The notes under the pieces were generated by a model. The model was not told the DNA's origin and did no database searches. It worked only from the letters and a program-made list of their open reading frames with translations. This document shows, piece after piece, positions 47,131 to 57,211 of a stretch of 64,000 nt of DNA. Made by a program: the position numbers and the translations under genes. How positions within the stretch are numbered: position 1 is the first letter of the stretch; every line of letters begins with the position of its first letter. The stretch is from an uncultured Prochlorococcus sp. Lineage in GTDB: Bacteria; Cyanobacteriota; Cyanobacteriia; PCC-6307; Cyanobiaceae. The DNA lies in NCBI GenBank assembly GCA_902572825.1, contig CACGHD010000001.1, positions 27,336-91,335 of the forward strand. The letters run 5' to 3'.

Positions 47131-47385
47131 GGAAATTCTACAAAAACCTTTTTTAATTTCAGAAAATAAATGAACCTTTAGGGTATAGCCTGGAAATTTT
47201 TTTCTGCTGTAAATATTTCTTTTTTTTGATGTTGTTTTCATATCTTCTCAACATCATTAGATAGTTTGTAACTCCAAAAATTATTAAAAACACAATAAAC
47301 CTAATTCCTGCCTCAAAGTTCATATGAATATTAAGCTTTATTTTAATCTGACAATTACTAATCAAAAATCAATCCGTATTTATAT

Positions 47386-48246
47386 CTAATTAAAAGGTCT
47401 AGTAAAAATCTTTTTTGATTTTACTGTATAAAAAATACATAACAAAAGTAATATTAAAATCGCACTAAAGCTTCCGATTGGGTTCGGAACATTTTGTGTA
47501 AAAGGCCCTGCTAAAAAAGAAGGTGTATTTTCTTTGAATTCTATTAATCCGTTATTTAATAAAAACCAAATGCCCACAAGTCCTCCATGAATTCCTATGC
47601 AATTCCATAAAGAACCTTTATGTCTAATTTTTACTAATGATAGAAATATCCCAAGTAAAATAAATCCCAAACGTAATCCTGCTATGTTCCAAAAGATCTC
47701 ATTTGATAAATTATGAACGAAGCTAAAAATTATAGCTTGCAAAGCTATTGATATTTTTGTGCCATATTCAAATTTTAATTCTTCTAGCAACCAGCCTCTA
47801 AAAATTATTTCCTCTGCGAATCCAACACCTAATCCCAGTAGAATAGAATTTAACAATATTATTGGCGAGAATTCACCTATCCAAGAAATATAATTTTTTT
47901 GCAATAGTGGAACCAGAATTAAAATTATTAAAACTAAAGCAAATAAAATACCTTGAAAAAAATTGATAAAGTTTTTTAAGAATTTGTCTTTTGTGATCCC
48001 AAGAAGTATCCAAGCACGTGATTTGTTTCGTTTGATATAAAACCAATATGGAAGTAAAAGGATAAAAAGTAAGAAAGTTATAATAGTACCAATTAAGGAT
48101 AAATTTTCTTTTTCAAAATTAAACAATAAAAGTGGCTGAGATACAGCCCAGCCAATGCCATAAAGAATAGGAATAAAAAATATAGTGGATAAAAATCTTG
48201 GTCTTAAAAGAAAAAAACTTCTAATCAATATCATTAAATTTTTCAT
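47386..48246 (-). CDS. CPBP-family intramembrane glutamic endopeptidase (CAAX protease-like)
   Basis: GVGFAEEIIFRGWLLEEL (EExxxR) and later HNLSNE/HGGLVGIW in a multi-TM protein. Confidence 0.9.
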   Translation of the reverse strand: MKNLMILIRSFFLLRPRFLSTIFFIPILYGIGWAVSQPLLLFNFEKENLSLIGTIITFLLFILLLPYWFYIKRNKSRAWILLGITKDKFLKNFINFFQGILFALVLIILILVPLLQKNYISWIGEFSPIILLNSILLGLGVGFAEEIIFRGWLLEELKFEYGTKISIALQAIIFSFVHNLSNEIFWNIAGLRLGFILLGIFLSLVKIRHKGSLWNCIGIHGGLVGIWFLLNNGLIEFKENTPSFLAGPFTQNVPNPIGSFSAILILLLLCIFYTVKSKKIFTRPFN

Positions 48247-48263
48247 TTTTGTTTGAATATTAA

Positions 48264-48461
48264 TTAACCCCAGCCTTTCCCTCTTATTATTCTAACCACT
48301 TGTTCAAAAAGTTTTAGCTTTTTCTTTTTACTATAGTTTATCTTTTTTGAAAGAATAGATAAATCTTTATAAAATTGCCGAGTTATTTTATCTTCTTTAT
48401 CGCTGGGCCATAGTAAGTTTGAGCCCTCTTCATATTCTTCTTTATATCTATATTTCATCAA
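48264..48461 (-). CDS. hypothetical protein
   Basis: 65 aa ORF upstream of CPBP protease. Confidence 0.5.
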   Translation of the reverse strand: MMKYRYKEEYEEGSNLLWPSDKEDKITRQFYKDLSILSKKINYSKKKKLKLFEQVVRIIRGKGWG

Positions 48462-48841
48462 ATGTTTTTTTATATCGTAATAATTTAAATTTTACTTATT
48501 GCAAATGCTTAAAAGTGATGTTTATTAAATTTGTGTATTTATTTAAAATTTATGCTAATTAATCTTTCAACTTTAATTTTTACATTATTATCTCCATTGC
48601 TTATTTTTGCAGTAATAGTATCTGTTTACTTATTTCATTAGGAAGTATTTTTCAAATAAACTTAATTAATTTAAGGGTGTATTATGCCTACTTTTTCTAA
48701 TACAAATGATAAAACTGCAATTAGCGCCATTAGTGTTAAGATCTTGTTCTTTTTGATGAAATCCATAATCAATATTAATAAACTATTTATTAAATTCTTA
48801 TATACAATAATAAATAATTTGAAATCATTATATCAATTACG

Positions 48842-48982
48842 ATGGAGCCAATATATTTACGAGATTTAATTCCCCCAATAACTTCTTCTAAAAAGATTAT
48901 TGAAAAATATGATAAAGGTTTAAAAGAGGGGGGATTTTATGAAGAACCTACTGGCCGCGATTTGAATTATCCTGATTGGTAA
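48842..48982 (+). CDS. small hypothetical protein
   Basis: MEPIYLRDLIPPITSSKKIIEKYDKGLKEGGFYEEPTGRDLNYPDW. Confidence 0.5.
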   Translation: MEPIYLRDLIPPITSSKKIIEKYDKGLKEGGFYEEPTGRDLNYPDW

Positions 48983-48984
48983 AT

Positions 48985-49086
48985 ATGCTTACTACAAAAA
49001 TAACTTTTGCCTTGGCAGATTGGATTAGAGAGTGGCGTAAGTGCCGGGATAAGAATCCTTCTATTGATGAGTGTAAAATTTGTTGA
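48985..49086 (+). CDS. small Cys-containing hypothetical peptide
   Basis: MLTTKITFALADWIREWRKCRDKNPSIDECKIC; starts 2 nt after the preceding stop. Confidence 0.4.
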   Translation: MLTTKITFALADWIREWRKCRDKNPSIDECKIC

Positions 49087-49269
49087 GTGGAAATAGGAAG
49101 ATTATAAACTTTCTGAGAGTGATAAAAGAATAATTGAATCTATTTTGCTCTATGAATCTTAATAACAAAGGATTATAGACTTTAATTTTTATATTTATCT
49201 AAAAAAAACAAAGCGTCATTAAAATCCTCTTACAAATTAAGAAAAAAGTAAATCAGCATATTTACGGAT

Positions 49270-49605
49270 TTACTGAAAATATAAAAAGGAGTAATTTATA
49301 GATGTTGAGTTCGGAGGCAATCTAAATGATTGATAGTCCGCCTGAAATTTAGCAAATTCCAAAATATAGGGAGCGTATTCCTGAGAATGGGATTATTCGA
49401 AAATTAAAGTTCAATCAATTAGTCTGATAAGACTTCGCTTTATAATTACTAGCGACAATAGGGACTTAAATTATCGAGAGAAATCCCCGAATTCACGTAT
49501 TCAAGGTTTATGAGTAAATAGACTTTAAAATATGTAATTTTATATCCTGTAAGAAGGAAATCAAATATTAAAAAGGACTGTACAAGCAGTCCTTTTTTTG
49601 TTTAA
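49270..49605 (+). ncRNA. candidate structured non-coding transcript ending at a strong terminator
   Basis: ORF-poor region with hairpin-forming segments (CAATC-TAAAT-GATTG) that ends in AGGACTG-TACAAG-CAGTCCTTTTTTT. Confidence 0.35.
49573..49602 (+). terminator. Rho-independent terminator
   Basis: AGGACTG-TACAAG-CAGTCCT followed by T-run. Confidence 0.85.
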
Positions 49606-49673
49606 CAAAATACTTCTAAACTAGACTCCTTTTTGGATAATATGGATAAATAAAGTGATTAAAATATTTCATA

Positions 49674-50624
49674 ATGAAAGATCAAGTCTTGTTTCCGAAA
49701 ATTGAAGTACGTGAAAAGGGTTTTTTACAAGTAAGTGATATTCATACTATTTATTGGGAAAGATCTGGTAATCCAAAAGGCAAAAAAATTCTTGTTATTC
49801 ATGGAGGTCCAGGAGGAGGAAGTCAACCAAGATATAGAAGATACTTTGACCCAGATAAATTCGATATTATTCAATTTGACCAAAGAGGTTGCGGTTCTTC
49901 AACTCCTTTCTCCGAATTAAAAGAAAATACGACCAATCATTTAGTTGATGATATTGAGAAATTAAGGATCCTTTTAAAAATAGATACTTGGCATTTGTTT
50001 GGTGGATCTTGGGGCTCAACACTTTCACTTATATATGCGATTAAAAATCCCTCAAGAGTTATCAGCTTAACTTTGCGAGGAATATTTTTATGTAGAAAGT
50101 TTGAATTATTGTGGTTCTATCAATATGGTGCGAGTGAGATCTTCCCCGATGAATATGAAGAATATATTTCTGTAATACCAAAAGAAGGAAGAAATGATTT
50201 AATAACTTCTTTTTATAAATATCTAACATCATCAGATGCAAATCTTAGATCAAAAGCAGCAGCAGCTTGGACAAAATGGGAACTCTCAACAAGTCATTTA
50301 ATAAATAAAAAATTTGATTTTGATAATTCTGAAGTTAATTCTTTTTCAGATGCGTTTGCAAGGATCGAATGTCATTATTTTATTAATAATATTTTCTTAG
50401 AGGATGATTTTATTTTAAAAAATATAAAAACAATAGAATCGATTCCTACAAAAATAATTCAGGGTAGGTATGACGTAGTATGTCCTGTTAGGAGTGCTTG
50501 GGATCTAAATAAAAAATTAAATAATTCTGAATTAATTATTGTTGATGATGCTGGTCATTCAATGAGTGAAAAAGGTATTTCTATCGAACTAATAAAAGCT
50601 GTAAAAGGAATTCAAAATCTCTAA
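49674..50624 (+). CDS. pip: Proline iminopeptidase (alpha/beta hydrolase)
   Basis: VIHGGPGGGSQPRYRRYFDPDKFDIIQFDQRGCGSSTP, FGGSWGSTLSLIYA. Confidence 0.97.
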   Translation: MKDQVLFPKIEVREKGFLQVSDIHTIYWERSGNPKGKKILVIHGGPGGGSQPRYRRYFDPDKFDIIQFDQRGCGSSTPFSELKENTTNHLVDDIEKLRILLKIDTWHLFGGSWGSTLSLIYAIKNPSRVISLTLRGIFLCRKFELLWFYQYGASEIFPDEYEEYISVIPKEGRNDLITSFYKYLTSSDANLRSKAAAAWTKWELSTSHLINKKFDFDNSEVNSFSDAFARIECHYFINNIFLEDDFILKNIKTIESIPTKIIQGRYDVVCPVRSAWDLNKKLNNSELIIVDDAGHSMSEKGISIELIKAVKGIQNL

Positions 50625-50646
50625 AGAGATAATATTACTTTAGAAA

Positions 50647-50820
50647 TTAAAGGCCATTATCTTCAATATTTTGTGCAATACTCCTAAGAAGTTCGACGAT
50701 ATCAGAATCTTCGCATTTAGTATCTTCTTTGAGCAAAATGCACTCGTCTCTAATACTTACATTAGTACTCCACCATATACCTGAACTATTGGTATCGTCC
50801 CATTCAAATCTTTCAGACAT
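50647..50820 (-). CDS. small hypothetical protein
   Basis: MSERFEWDDTNSSGIWWSTNVSIRDECILLKEDTKCEDSDIVELLRSIAQNIEDNGL; not in ORF track. Confidence 0.55.
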   Translation of the reverse strand: MSERFEWDDTNSSGIWWSTNVSIRDECILLKEDTKCEDSDIVELLRSIAQNIEDNGL

Positions 50821-50947
50821 AATTAATATAATCTATTAAATAGATTAAAGCTTGCATTAGTTCATCGTGGATTTATATATTTAATTTCAAAATTTAAAAA
50901 GTTTACCTAGGCGCTAAAAGGAATCTAGAAATTTCTGACAATAAAAT

Positions 50948-52444
50948 TTAGAAATCTAATTTCAGTTCGTATTGTTTTTCCTTTTCCTTAGAAACAGTTT
51001 TTTTATTATTTATATTTTTTCTAAGCCTTTTTCTAGAGCCATGCTTTAAATAAATTTCCTTCGAGATATCCCAATATCCATCCTTTTTAGTGATTTCCTG
51101 AATTTTCTTCTTTGCAATTTTAGTGCTATTTGGGATGTCAATTATTGGTCTTATGTAATTAATTTGTTGATATTCTTCTTGATTAAATCTAGATAGTAGC
51201 CATGGTTCATGAATGAAATTAGGTGATATATCCTTTAATTCTGGTATCCATTTTTTTATAAATTTTCCTTGAGGATCATGATCTTTTCCCTGCTTAATAG
51301 GATTATAAATTCTATTGGTATTTATAGACGTAGTTCCAGATTGCATTTGGCATTGGTTCCAATGTATTCCAGGCTCATAATCTACAAATTTATTTGCTAA
51401 TTCAGAACCTGAATCTTGCCATGGTAGCCATAAATTATAGCTAGCAAAAGACATTAACATCGCTCGCATCCTGAAGTTAATCCATCCATTGAAATTTAAT
51501 GAACGCATACATGCATCTATAAAAGGAAAGCCCGTATTACCTGAACTCCATGAATAAAGTAATTCATTATTTTTTTCTCTAATATTTTTAAAAAAAGGAT
51601 GGTATTCCCTAAACTCTAGTTCTGGTTCACTTTCAAGTTTCTGAATAAAATGACAATGCCAAGTTAATCTGCTTTTTAACATCCTTGAATTATTGTTTTT
51701 TGATATATTAGCCTTTTTAAAAATTTCTTTTAATGAAATGCATCCCCAACAAATATATGGGGATAGTCTTGTACAACTATCAAATGATTTTTCTGGGCTA
51801 GATATATCTTTTGAATAAGAATCTAATTTATTACTAAAGAAGTATTGCATTCTCTCTACACCTTTCTTTCTTCCACCTTGTATTCTTCCTGGACAAGTTT
51901 CTTTTTTAAAGGAAAAAATTTTGTCTGAGGGTATTTCTCCAATATTAAAGTTAATAGGATTAATTATTAATGGAGCTTTAAGTAAGTTTTTTTCGGAATT
52001 TTTTTGCCACTTTTTAGACCAATTATTCCTATCTAAATTTCCTCTAAAAACTGAAAATTGTAGAAATTCCTTCCAAATAATATTTTTGCTTAAAGCCCAT
52101 TCTCTTACTTTTTGATCTCTTTTATAAGTAAGCCAATCTCCTGTTTCTTGATGGCTATATATACCTTTGATTTTAAATTTTGAACTAATTTCATCAAATA
52201 TATTAATAACATTCCCAGTCCTAATAATTAATGGTTGTCCAATCTCAGCAAGTGCATTTCTTAAATCTATTAAACTTTCTTTGCAAAATTGCCATTGTCT
52301 ATCTGAATGAGTATTTTGGCTCCAAATATCTAACTCAATAATAAAAATAGGTAAAATATCATTATCTTTTATAGCCTCACAGAGAGCTTCGTTATCAAAA
52401 ATTCTTAAATCTTTCTTAAACCATAAGATATTTATTTCTTTCAT
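50948..52444 (-). CDS. Cryptochrome/DNA photolyase family protein
   Basis: MKEINILWFKKDLRIFDNEAL, GNTGFPFIDACMRSLNFNGWINFRMRAMLMSFASYNLWLPWQ. Confidence 0.94.
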   Translation of the reverse strand: MKEINILWFKKDLRIFDNEALCEAIKDNDILPIFIIELDIWSQNTHSDRQWQFCKESLIDLRNALAEIGQPLIIRTGNVINIFDEISSKFKIKGIYSHQETGDWLTYKRDQKVREWALSKNIIWKEFLQFSVFRGNLDRNNWSKKWQKNSEKNLLKAPLIINPINFNIGEIPSDKIFSFKKETCPGRIQGGRKKGVERMQYFFSNKLDSYSKDISSPEKSFDSCTRLSPYICWGCISLKEIFKKANISKNNNSRMLKSRLTWHCHFIQKLESEPELEFREYHPFFKNIREKNNELLYSWSSGNTGFPFIDACMRSLNFNGWINFRMRAMLMSFASYNLWLPWQDSGSELANKFVDYEPGIHWNQCQMQSGTTSINTNRIYNPIKQGKDHDPQGKFIKKWIPELKDISPNFIHEPWLLSRFNQEEYQQINYIRPIIDIPNSTKIAKKKIQEITKKDGYWDISKEIYLKHGSRKRLRKNINNKKTVSKEKEKQYELKLDF

Positions 52445-52530
52445 AATTTTTTCTTTTAATCCTAGAAAAATAAGATTAAGTTTGTAGGTAAAAAATACAA
52501 AAAATCTTAGAATAACTAAAAATCAAAAAA

Positions 52531-53154
52531 ATGAAAATAACAAAAAAACTTTGGGAGGATAATTATGAGATTGCTTTACTAAGTTTAAATACAAAATTTG
52601 TTCAAGGTTTAAAGAATGGAAGTCTTCCTAAAAATATCTTTCAAGAATATTTAGCTCAAGATTATTTCTTCTTAGAGACTTTTGCTAAGGCTTATGGGCT
52701 TGCTGTTTCCAAATCAAAAGATAAGTACTCAATAAGGAAATTAAGTGAACTGTTAATTGGCGTTTCAGAGGAGTTAATACTTCATGAAACGTATGCAAAA
52801 GAATGGGATATTGATTTGTCTAATAACTATATAAAAAAAGCAACTAAAAATTATACAGATTTCCTGGATGATACTTCCAAAAGACTTAGCTCCGTTGAAA
52901 TAATGTTTGCAATGACTCCATGTATGCGACTTTATTCTTGGATAGGAAAAAGTTTGTATGAGGAGGATTTTGATATTAAATATAAAGAATGGATAATTAC
53001 TTATTCTGATGAGAGCTTTGAAAAGCTAGCAGATTCACTTGAAAATCTTATTGAGACTAATAAAGAAACATATGATATTAATCAGGCCAAATATTTATAC
53101 AGGAGAGCTATGGAATTGGAGTTAGATTTTTTTAATGCATATTCAGATTTCTGA
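52531..53154 (+). CDS. tenA: TenA/THI-4 family protein (thiaminase II-like)
   Basis: FQEYLAQDYFFLETFAKAYGLA, MTPCMRLYSWIGKSL. Confidence 0.9.
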   Translation: MKITKKLWEDNYEIALLSLNTKFVQGLKNGSLPKNIFQEYLAQDYFFLETFAKAYGLAVSKSKDKYSIRKLSELLIGVSEELILHETYAKEWDIDLSNNYIKKATKNYTDFLDDTSKRLSSVEIMFAMTPCMRLYSWIGKSLYEEDFDIKYKEWIITYSDESFEKLADSLENLIETNKETYDINQAKYLYRRAMELELDFFNAYSDF

Positions 53155-53203
53155 TTTAAATTACTATTTACTAATAGTACTTTCAAAAACAATTTAATAA
53201 ATT

Positions 53204-53983
53204 ATGTATTCTAAAATTGCACTTTCAATAGGCGGTAGCGACTCTGGGGGTGGAGCAGGCATACAGGCCGACTTAAGAACTTTCATGGCCCTCAAAGTAC
53301 ATGGATGTTCTGTTATTACATGTATTACCGCACAAAATAGTATAGAGGTTACATGCGTTCAACCAGTAGAGAAGAATACTTTATTAAATCAGTTAGATAC
53401 TTTATTTGCTGATTTTGGTATTGATGCCTTAAAAACTGGAATGTTATTAAATGAAAGGATAATTAATGATACGGCTTCAAAATTAAATACATACAAAATA
53501 ACCAAAATTATTGACCCAGTAATGGTTACAAGAACTGGTTCTAAATTACTGGAAGATTCTGCTATTAATGCTTATAAAAAACTCTTATTACCAATTGCTG
53601 ATTTGGTAACTCCAAATATTTATGAAGCAAATCTACTTTCTGGTTTAGAAATAAGGAGTAAAGAAGATATCGAAAATTCAGCAAGAAAAATTATTGGTCT
53701 TGGAGCTCAAGCGGTACTTATAAAAGGTGGCGGTTTAAAAGATATGAAAGGGAAGGATTTTTTTCTTGACTTGAATGGTAGAAAAGAGTGGCTTGTTAAT
53801 AATTTTATAAATACAGAAAATACCCACGGTAGCGGATGTACTTTGAGTGCTGCTATTTGTGGTTACAAGGCTTTAGGGTTTGGTCTATTTGATTCCATAC
53901 AAAAAGCGAAATTATTTGTTGAAAAATCTTTAGGCAATTCTTATAAAATAGGATCTGGCCCTGGTCCCTTAGGCCATAATTAA
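53204..53983 (+). CDS. thiD: Hydroxymethylpyrimidine/phosphomethylpyrimidine kinase
   Basis: SIGGSDSGGGAGIQADLRTFMALKVHGCSVITCITAQN, TENTHGSGCTLSAAI. Confidence 0.98.
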   Translation: MYSKIALSIGGSDSGGGAGIQADLRTFMALKVHGCSVITCITAQNSIEVTCVQPVEKNTLLNQLDTLFADFGIDALKTGMLLNERIINDTASKLNTYKITKIIDPVMVTRTGSKLLEDSAINAYKKLLLPIADLVTPNIYEANLLSGLEIRSKEDIENSARKIIGLGAQAVLIKGGGLKDMKGKDFFLDLNGRKEWLVNNFINTENTHGSGCTLSAAICGYKALGFGLFDSIQKAKLFVEKSLGNSYKIGSGPGPLGHN

Positions 53984-54001
53984 TTATTTATAGAAGTGGA
54001 G

Positions 54002-54187
54002 TTAGAACCACCATTTTCTGTAGGGCTTTTTTAAAAATAAGATTTCTTCAGTCTCCCATCCTCCCTCTAACCACTCAAGATGTTCAAGTAATAAAGACTC
54101 ACTTTCCATTTTGCTTAATTTCCCAATTCTATTAGCAATACCATCGAACCTTACTTTCATCAATTCCTCAATCTTGATGTTATTCAT
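54002..54187 (-). CDS. small hypothetical protein
   Basis: 61 aa ORF MNNIKIEELMKVRFDGIANRIGKLSKMESESLLLEHLEWLEGGWETEEILFLKKPYRKWWF. Confidence 0.5.
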   Translation of the reverse strand: MNNIKIEELMKVRFDGIANRIGKLSKMESESLLLEHLEWLEGGWETEEILFLKKPYRKWWF

Positions 54188-54369
54188 AGGTAAAATAATA
54201 AATTTTTTCTACTCTTACTTGTATACATTTTCTTGTCAACGATTTAATTTTATTTGTTTACTAGCAGTTCTAAAATATGTATTAAATATAACTTTTTAAA
54301 ATAGATAGTAATTAAGACTTATTCACATAAATTTAATTAAAGACTAATTTATATAAAAATACTTTGACT

Positions 54370-54513
54370 ATGAATAAAGAAGAAACATCAAAGCAAAAAA
54401 CTATTTTAAATGTAGGCTATTGTGAAACGACCTCTGAATGGCTCAATAGAATCATTACTGAACTGGCAGATGAAAATAAAAATTTTGTAGATTTGTCAGT
54501 TATTTGTGCTTAA
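54370..54513 (+). CDS. small hypothetical protein
   Basis: MNKEETSKQKTILNVGYCETTSEWLNRIITELADENKNFVDLSVICA. Confidence 0.45.
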   Translation: MNKEETSKQKTILNVGYCETTSEWLNRIITELADENKNFVDLSVICA

Positions 54514-54653
54514 CTTTTTGGAAAATATATTTTACTTTGATTTGTTTGTAGGTTTCTAAATAATATTGAGATTAATTTTAAAGATATTTTTATGGTTATA
54601 TTTTTGAAATTATCCTTTAGATTTTATAGATTTACGCTATCGAGGTATAAGGA

Positions 54654-55031
54654 ATGAATCAAAATTCTGTCAAAACAATTGGCATTAATGATGAGCCAAG
54701 AAAAGATTCACACTTAGTAAATGTAAATCAGGCTGATGGATTAAAAGGCATCCTTAATAGGGATTTTGATGAATGGTCTAATTTTGATAGTTGGGAAAGT
54801 ATTTCAGTTCAGCAATGGATTTTTTCTAAAGCTTTGGATGTTCTCAGAGGTAAGAAAATTGACATTAAATGCGATTGTTGTGAAAATAATGATTTAATCC
54901 CAAATGATTTTGAGAGCATAAAAAAAGAAAAATGCTTTGGTAAAAAAAGTGCTTACATGATTGAAAAAGTTGTAGATGAAATTGTATTAGCTAAGGCACA
55001 AAGAGAAAGTGATGGGACATATTCTGCGTAA
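54654..55031 (+). CDS. hypothetical protein
   Basis: 125 aa ORF with CDCCE Cys cluster. Confidence 0.55.
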   Translation: MNQNSVKTIGINDEPRKDSHLVNVNQADGLKGILNRDFDEWSNFDSWESISVQQWIFSKALDVLRGKKIDIKCDCCENNDLIPNDFESIKKEKCFGKKSAYMIEKVVDEIVLAKAQRESDGTYSA

Positions 55032-55067
55032 GATTCATAATTATCTATAGAGTTAAAAATCTTTTAC

Positions 55068-55256
55068 TTACCAGTGAAAATTATCAGAAGAACCAATCGT
55101 TAAATTTCTAGTGGACATCATATGGAACTTAAAGTGTACCGAATTACTGAACTCCTTTTCATCTGAGTAATTGACAAGATCCACTGGGTCGATGTTTTCG
55201 TCGAACCATGCATCATATTCAATATGGTTTTGTTCAGCAAAATAACTCATATCCAA
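55068..55256 (-). CDS. small hypothetical protein
   Basis: 62 aa ORF. Confidence 0.4.
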   Translation of the reverse strand: MDMSYFAEQNHIEYDAWFDENIDPVDLVNYSDEKEFSNSVHFKFHMMSTRNLTIGSSDNFHW

Positions 55257-55390
55257 TTAATAGCTTTCAAAAATCATATAAACGGTACATGCGATACAAA
55301 ATTAAAATTCTTAATTTTTAGATAATCCATATTTTTAACTTGTTCATAAAGATTAGTTGCTAAAAAGATAGGAGAAATATCTATAAATTC

Positions 55391-55744
55391 ATGTCTCTCG
55401 ATACAACCATGGTTTCTATCCATCCCCACTTCACAATCAAGGATGGGAAGATGGACCAGTGCATAGCTCTTTTAGAAGAAATTTTGGTACTGACAAAAGC
55501 TAATGAACCTGACTGCCTTTTTTTTAATATCACTACATGTGGGTCAGATAAAGCTTATGTAAGAGAGGCATATAAAGATGGTGCCGCCGCTTTATTTCAT
55601 CTCAAAAATATGGGACATATGATTCCCAAGCTTTTTGAAGTGTCAGATATTACTGTGCAGGTCCAAGGCCCGGCAAAGGAGATCGAACCCCTGAAAGAAA
55701 TACTGCCAGACGCTGATTTCTATGAAGCAATATCTGGATTCTGA
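55391..55744 (+). CDS. Antibiotic biosynthesis monooxygenase (ABM)/dimeric alpha-beta barrel-like protein
   Basis: FTIKDGKMDQCIALLEEILVLTKANEPDCLFFNITTCGSDKAYVREAYKDGAAALFHLKNMGH. Confidence 0.75.
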   Translation: MSLDTTMVSIHPHFTIKDGKMDQCIALLEEILVLTKANEPDCLFFNITTCGSDKAYVREAYKDGAAALFHLKNMGHMIPKLFEVSDITVQVQGPAKEIEPLKEILPDADFYEAISGF

Positions 55745-55800
55745 TTTAGATTTTATATATTGACAGTCGATCTAAAATAAATAGCAATTATCTTTTTTTT

Positions 55801-56085
55801 ATGACTATCGAAACTAGTGTTTTCACATTTAAACTTTCAAATACATTTGAGGAGTGGGTAAAAATGTTTGACAGTCCAGAGATAGATGCATTTCATAAAA
55901 CGGTAGGCCTTACTCCTTTATATCGTGGCAAAAGTTTAATTGATCCAAAAGAAGTGATTGTTATTCATCAAGCTGAAGAAGGTGTGGCTAAGCATGTTTT
56001 TTCAGATCCAGAAACCATCAAGAATATAGAATCTGGAGGGCATATTTATAGCACAACGAAAATTACAAGTTGGGTTTCTGAGTAG
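55801..56085 (+). CDS. DUF3764-like hypothetical protein
   Basis: TFEEWVKMFDSPEIDAFHKTVGLTPLYRGKSLIDPKEVIVIHQAEEG. Confidence 0.6.
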   Translation: MTIETSVFTFKLSNTFEEWVKMFDSPEIDAFHKTVGLTPLYRGKSLIDPKEVIVIHQAEEGVAKHVFSDPETIKNIESGGHIYSTTKITSWVSE

Positions 56086-56207
56086 TCGAAACACAAACTA
56101 TTTAAACCTATGCAAATAATGCGAAACTGCAGTTCCGTATAGGATTTTTAAAACAAAATTAGGTTATACCAGAGTTTTAAGATAAGAGTATTAACTAATT
56201 AGTTCTA

Positions 56208-56327
56208 CTAAATTATTAATAAGAATCTAAGTGCTAGAGGTAACCATAGACATAGAAGAAGCATTAATAAAATAGTAATAGCATGGATATTTGGAATGTA
56301 ATGCTCTTTTAAAATTTGTGTTTTCAT
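56208..56327 (-). CDS. small membrane peptide, hypothetical
   Basis: MKTQILKEHYIPNIHAITILLMLLLCLWLPLALRFLLII. Confidence 0.4.
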   Translation of the reverse strand: MKTQILKEHYIPNIHAITILLMLLLCLWLPLALRFLLII

Positions 56328-56561
56328 AATTTATCTCGCCTTCTTGAGTTTGATTTCTCTTCTGATAAGCAATGCTATAACTACAACACACATGTTCATT
56401 AGAAATACGTCTAATGGCATTTAATAAAAAAGTCTCTACTTAATTAATAGCAAGATTTTTGATCTATGAATCAAGAAATGATTACTAATATTTATTGGCT
56501 TAATAAAACGAATTGAAAAATTAAATTTATGCTTAAATATCTCAGAACTTTTAACTATTAA

Positions 56562-56864
56562 ATGGCTTATTCAGAAACAAGAATAGTAATAGGTGGTCTA
56601 GCCCATGTACCTGTTCTTATATTTATAGCCAATTTTATAAAAGGTAAGTTTGGAATTAAAACTGAAGAGACAAAAGATACTGTAATTAAAAGAGAGCCAG
56701 TTAAAATTATTTATGTAAAAGATACTGAAGTTACAAAAGGAAAAGCAGAAGCTATAAAAGAAATCTCAAATAAGCTGGACAATATTGAACAGAAGGCTGA
56801 TGAGGTTTATGAAAAGGTAAAGATGAAAAAAAAGGATAAGAAGAAGAAAAAAAAGAATAACTAA
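56562..56864 (+). CDS. hypothetical protein with N-terminal hydrophobic segment and poly-Lys tail
   Basis: 100 aa ORF ending KMKKKDKKKKKKNN. Confidence 0.5.
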   Translation: MAYSETRIVIGGLAHVPVLIFIANFIKGKFGIKTEETKDTVIKREPVKIIYVKDTEVTKGKAEAIKEISNKLDNIEQKADEVYEKVKMKKKDKKKKKKNN

Positions 56865-57046
56865 ATTGAGATCCTATCAATCATCAATATATCTTGAGCT
56901 TGAATTGTATCTCTCTTATCTTCATCTTCGGGATCTTTATAAGATTCAATTTCAGCTTGAATTTTTCTCTTATAAACTCCTTTGATATAGTCAATTTCTC
57001 TACTCTCTTTATTCAAGATTGAGAATGGTGATCTTTTTAAGTTCAT
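56861..57046 (-). CDS. small hypothetical protein
   Basis: 61 aa ORF, convergent overlap with previous. Confidence 0.4.
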   Translation of the reverse strand: MNLKRSPFSILNKESREIDYIKGVYKRKIQAEIESYKDPEDEDKRDTIQAQDILMIDRISI

Positions 57047-57073
57047 AACTTTCTCCTAATAAATAAGTTTTGA

Positions 57074-57211
57074 TTAGCTCCAGTTCTTATCAGATTCAAC
57101 AAAGCTATCCAGTGTTTGCTGATTTCTGATTTCTTCCTCATGAAGTTCTTCCTCTGATCTTTCTTCAATTTCAGATTTATGATTTTCTTTTAGAGTGAAG
57201 TTGGTAGACAT
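57074..57211 (-). CDS. small acidic hypothetical protein
   Basis: MSTNFTLKENHKSEIEERSEEELHEEEIRNQQTLDSFVESDKNWS. Confidence 0.45.
   Translation of the reverse strand: MSTNFTLKENHKSEIEERSEEELHEEEIRNQQTLDSFVESDKNWS

Noticed and set aside
47386-48246. CPBP protease as a bacteriocin-processing or abortive-infection enzyme
   Set aside because: Family assignment is clear, but no adjacent precursor or transporter supports a bacteriocin cluster.
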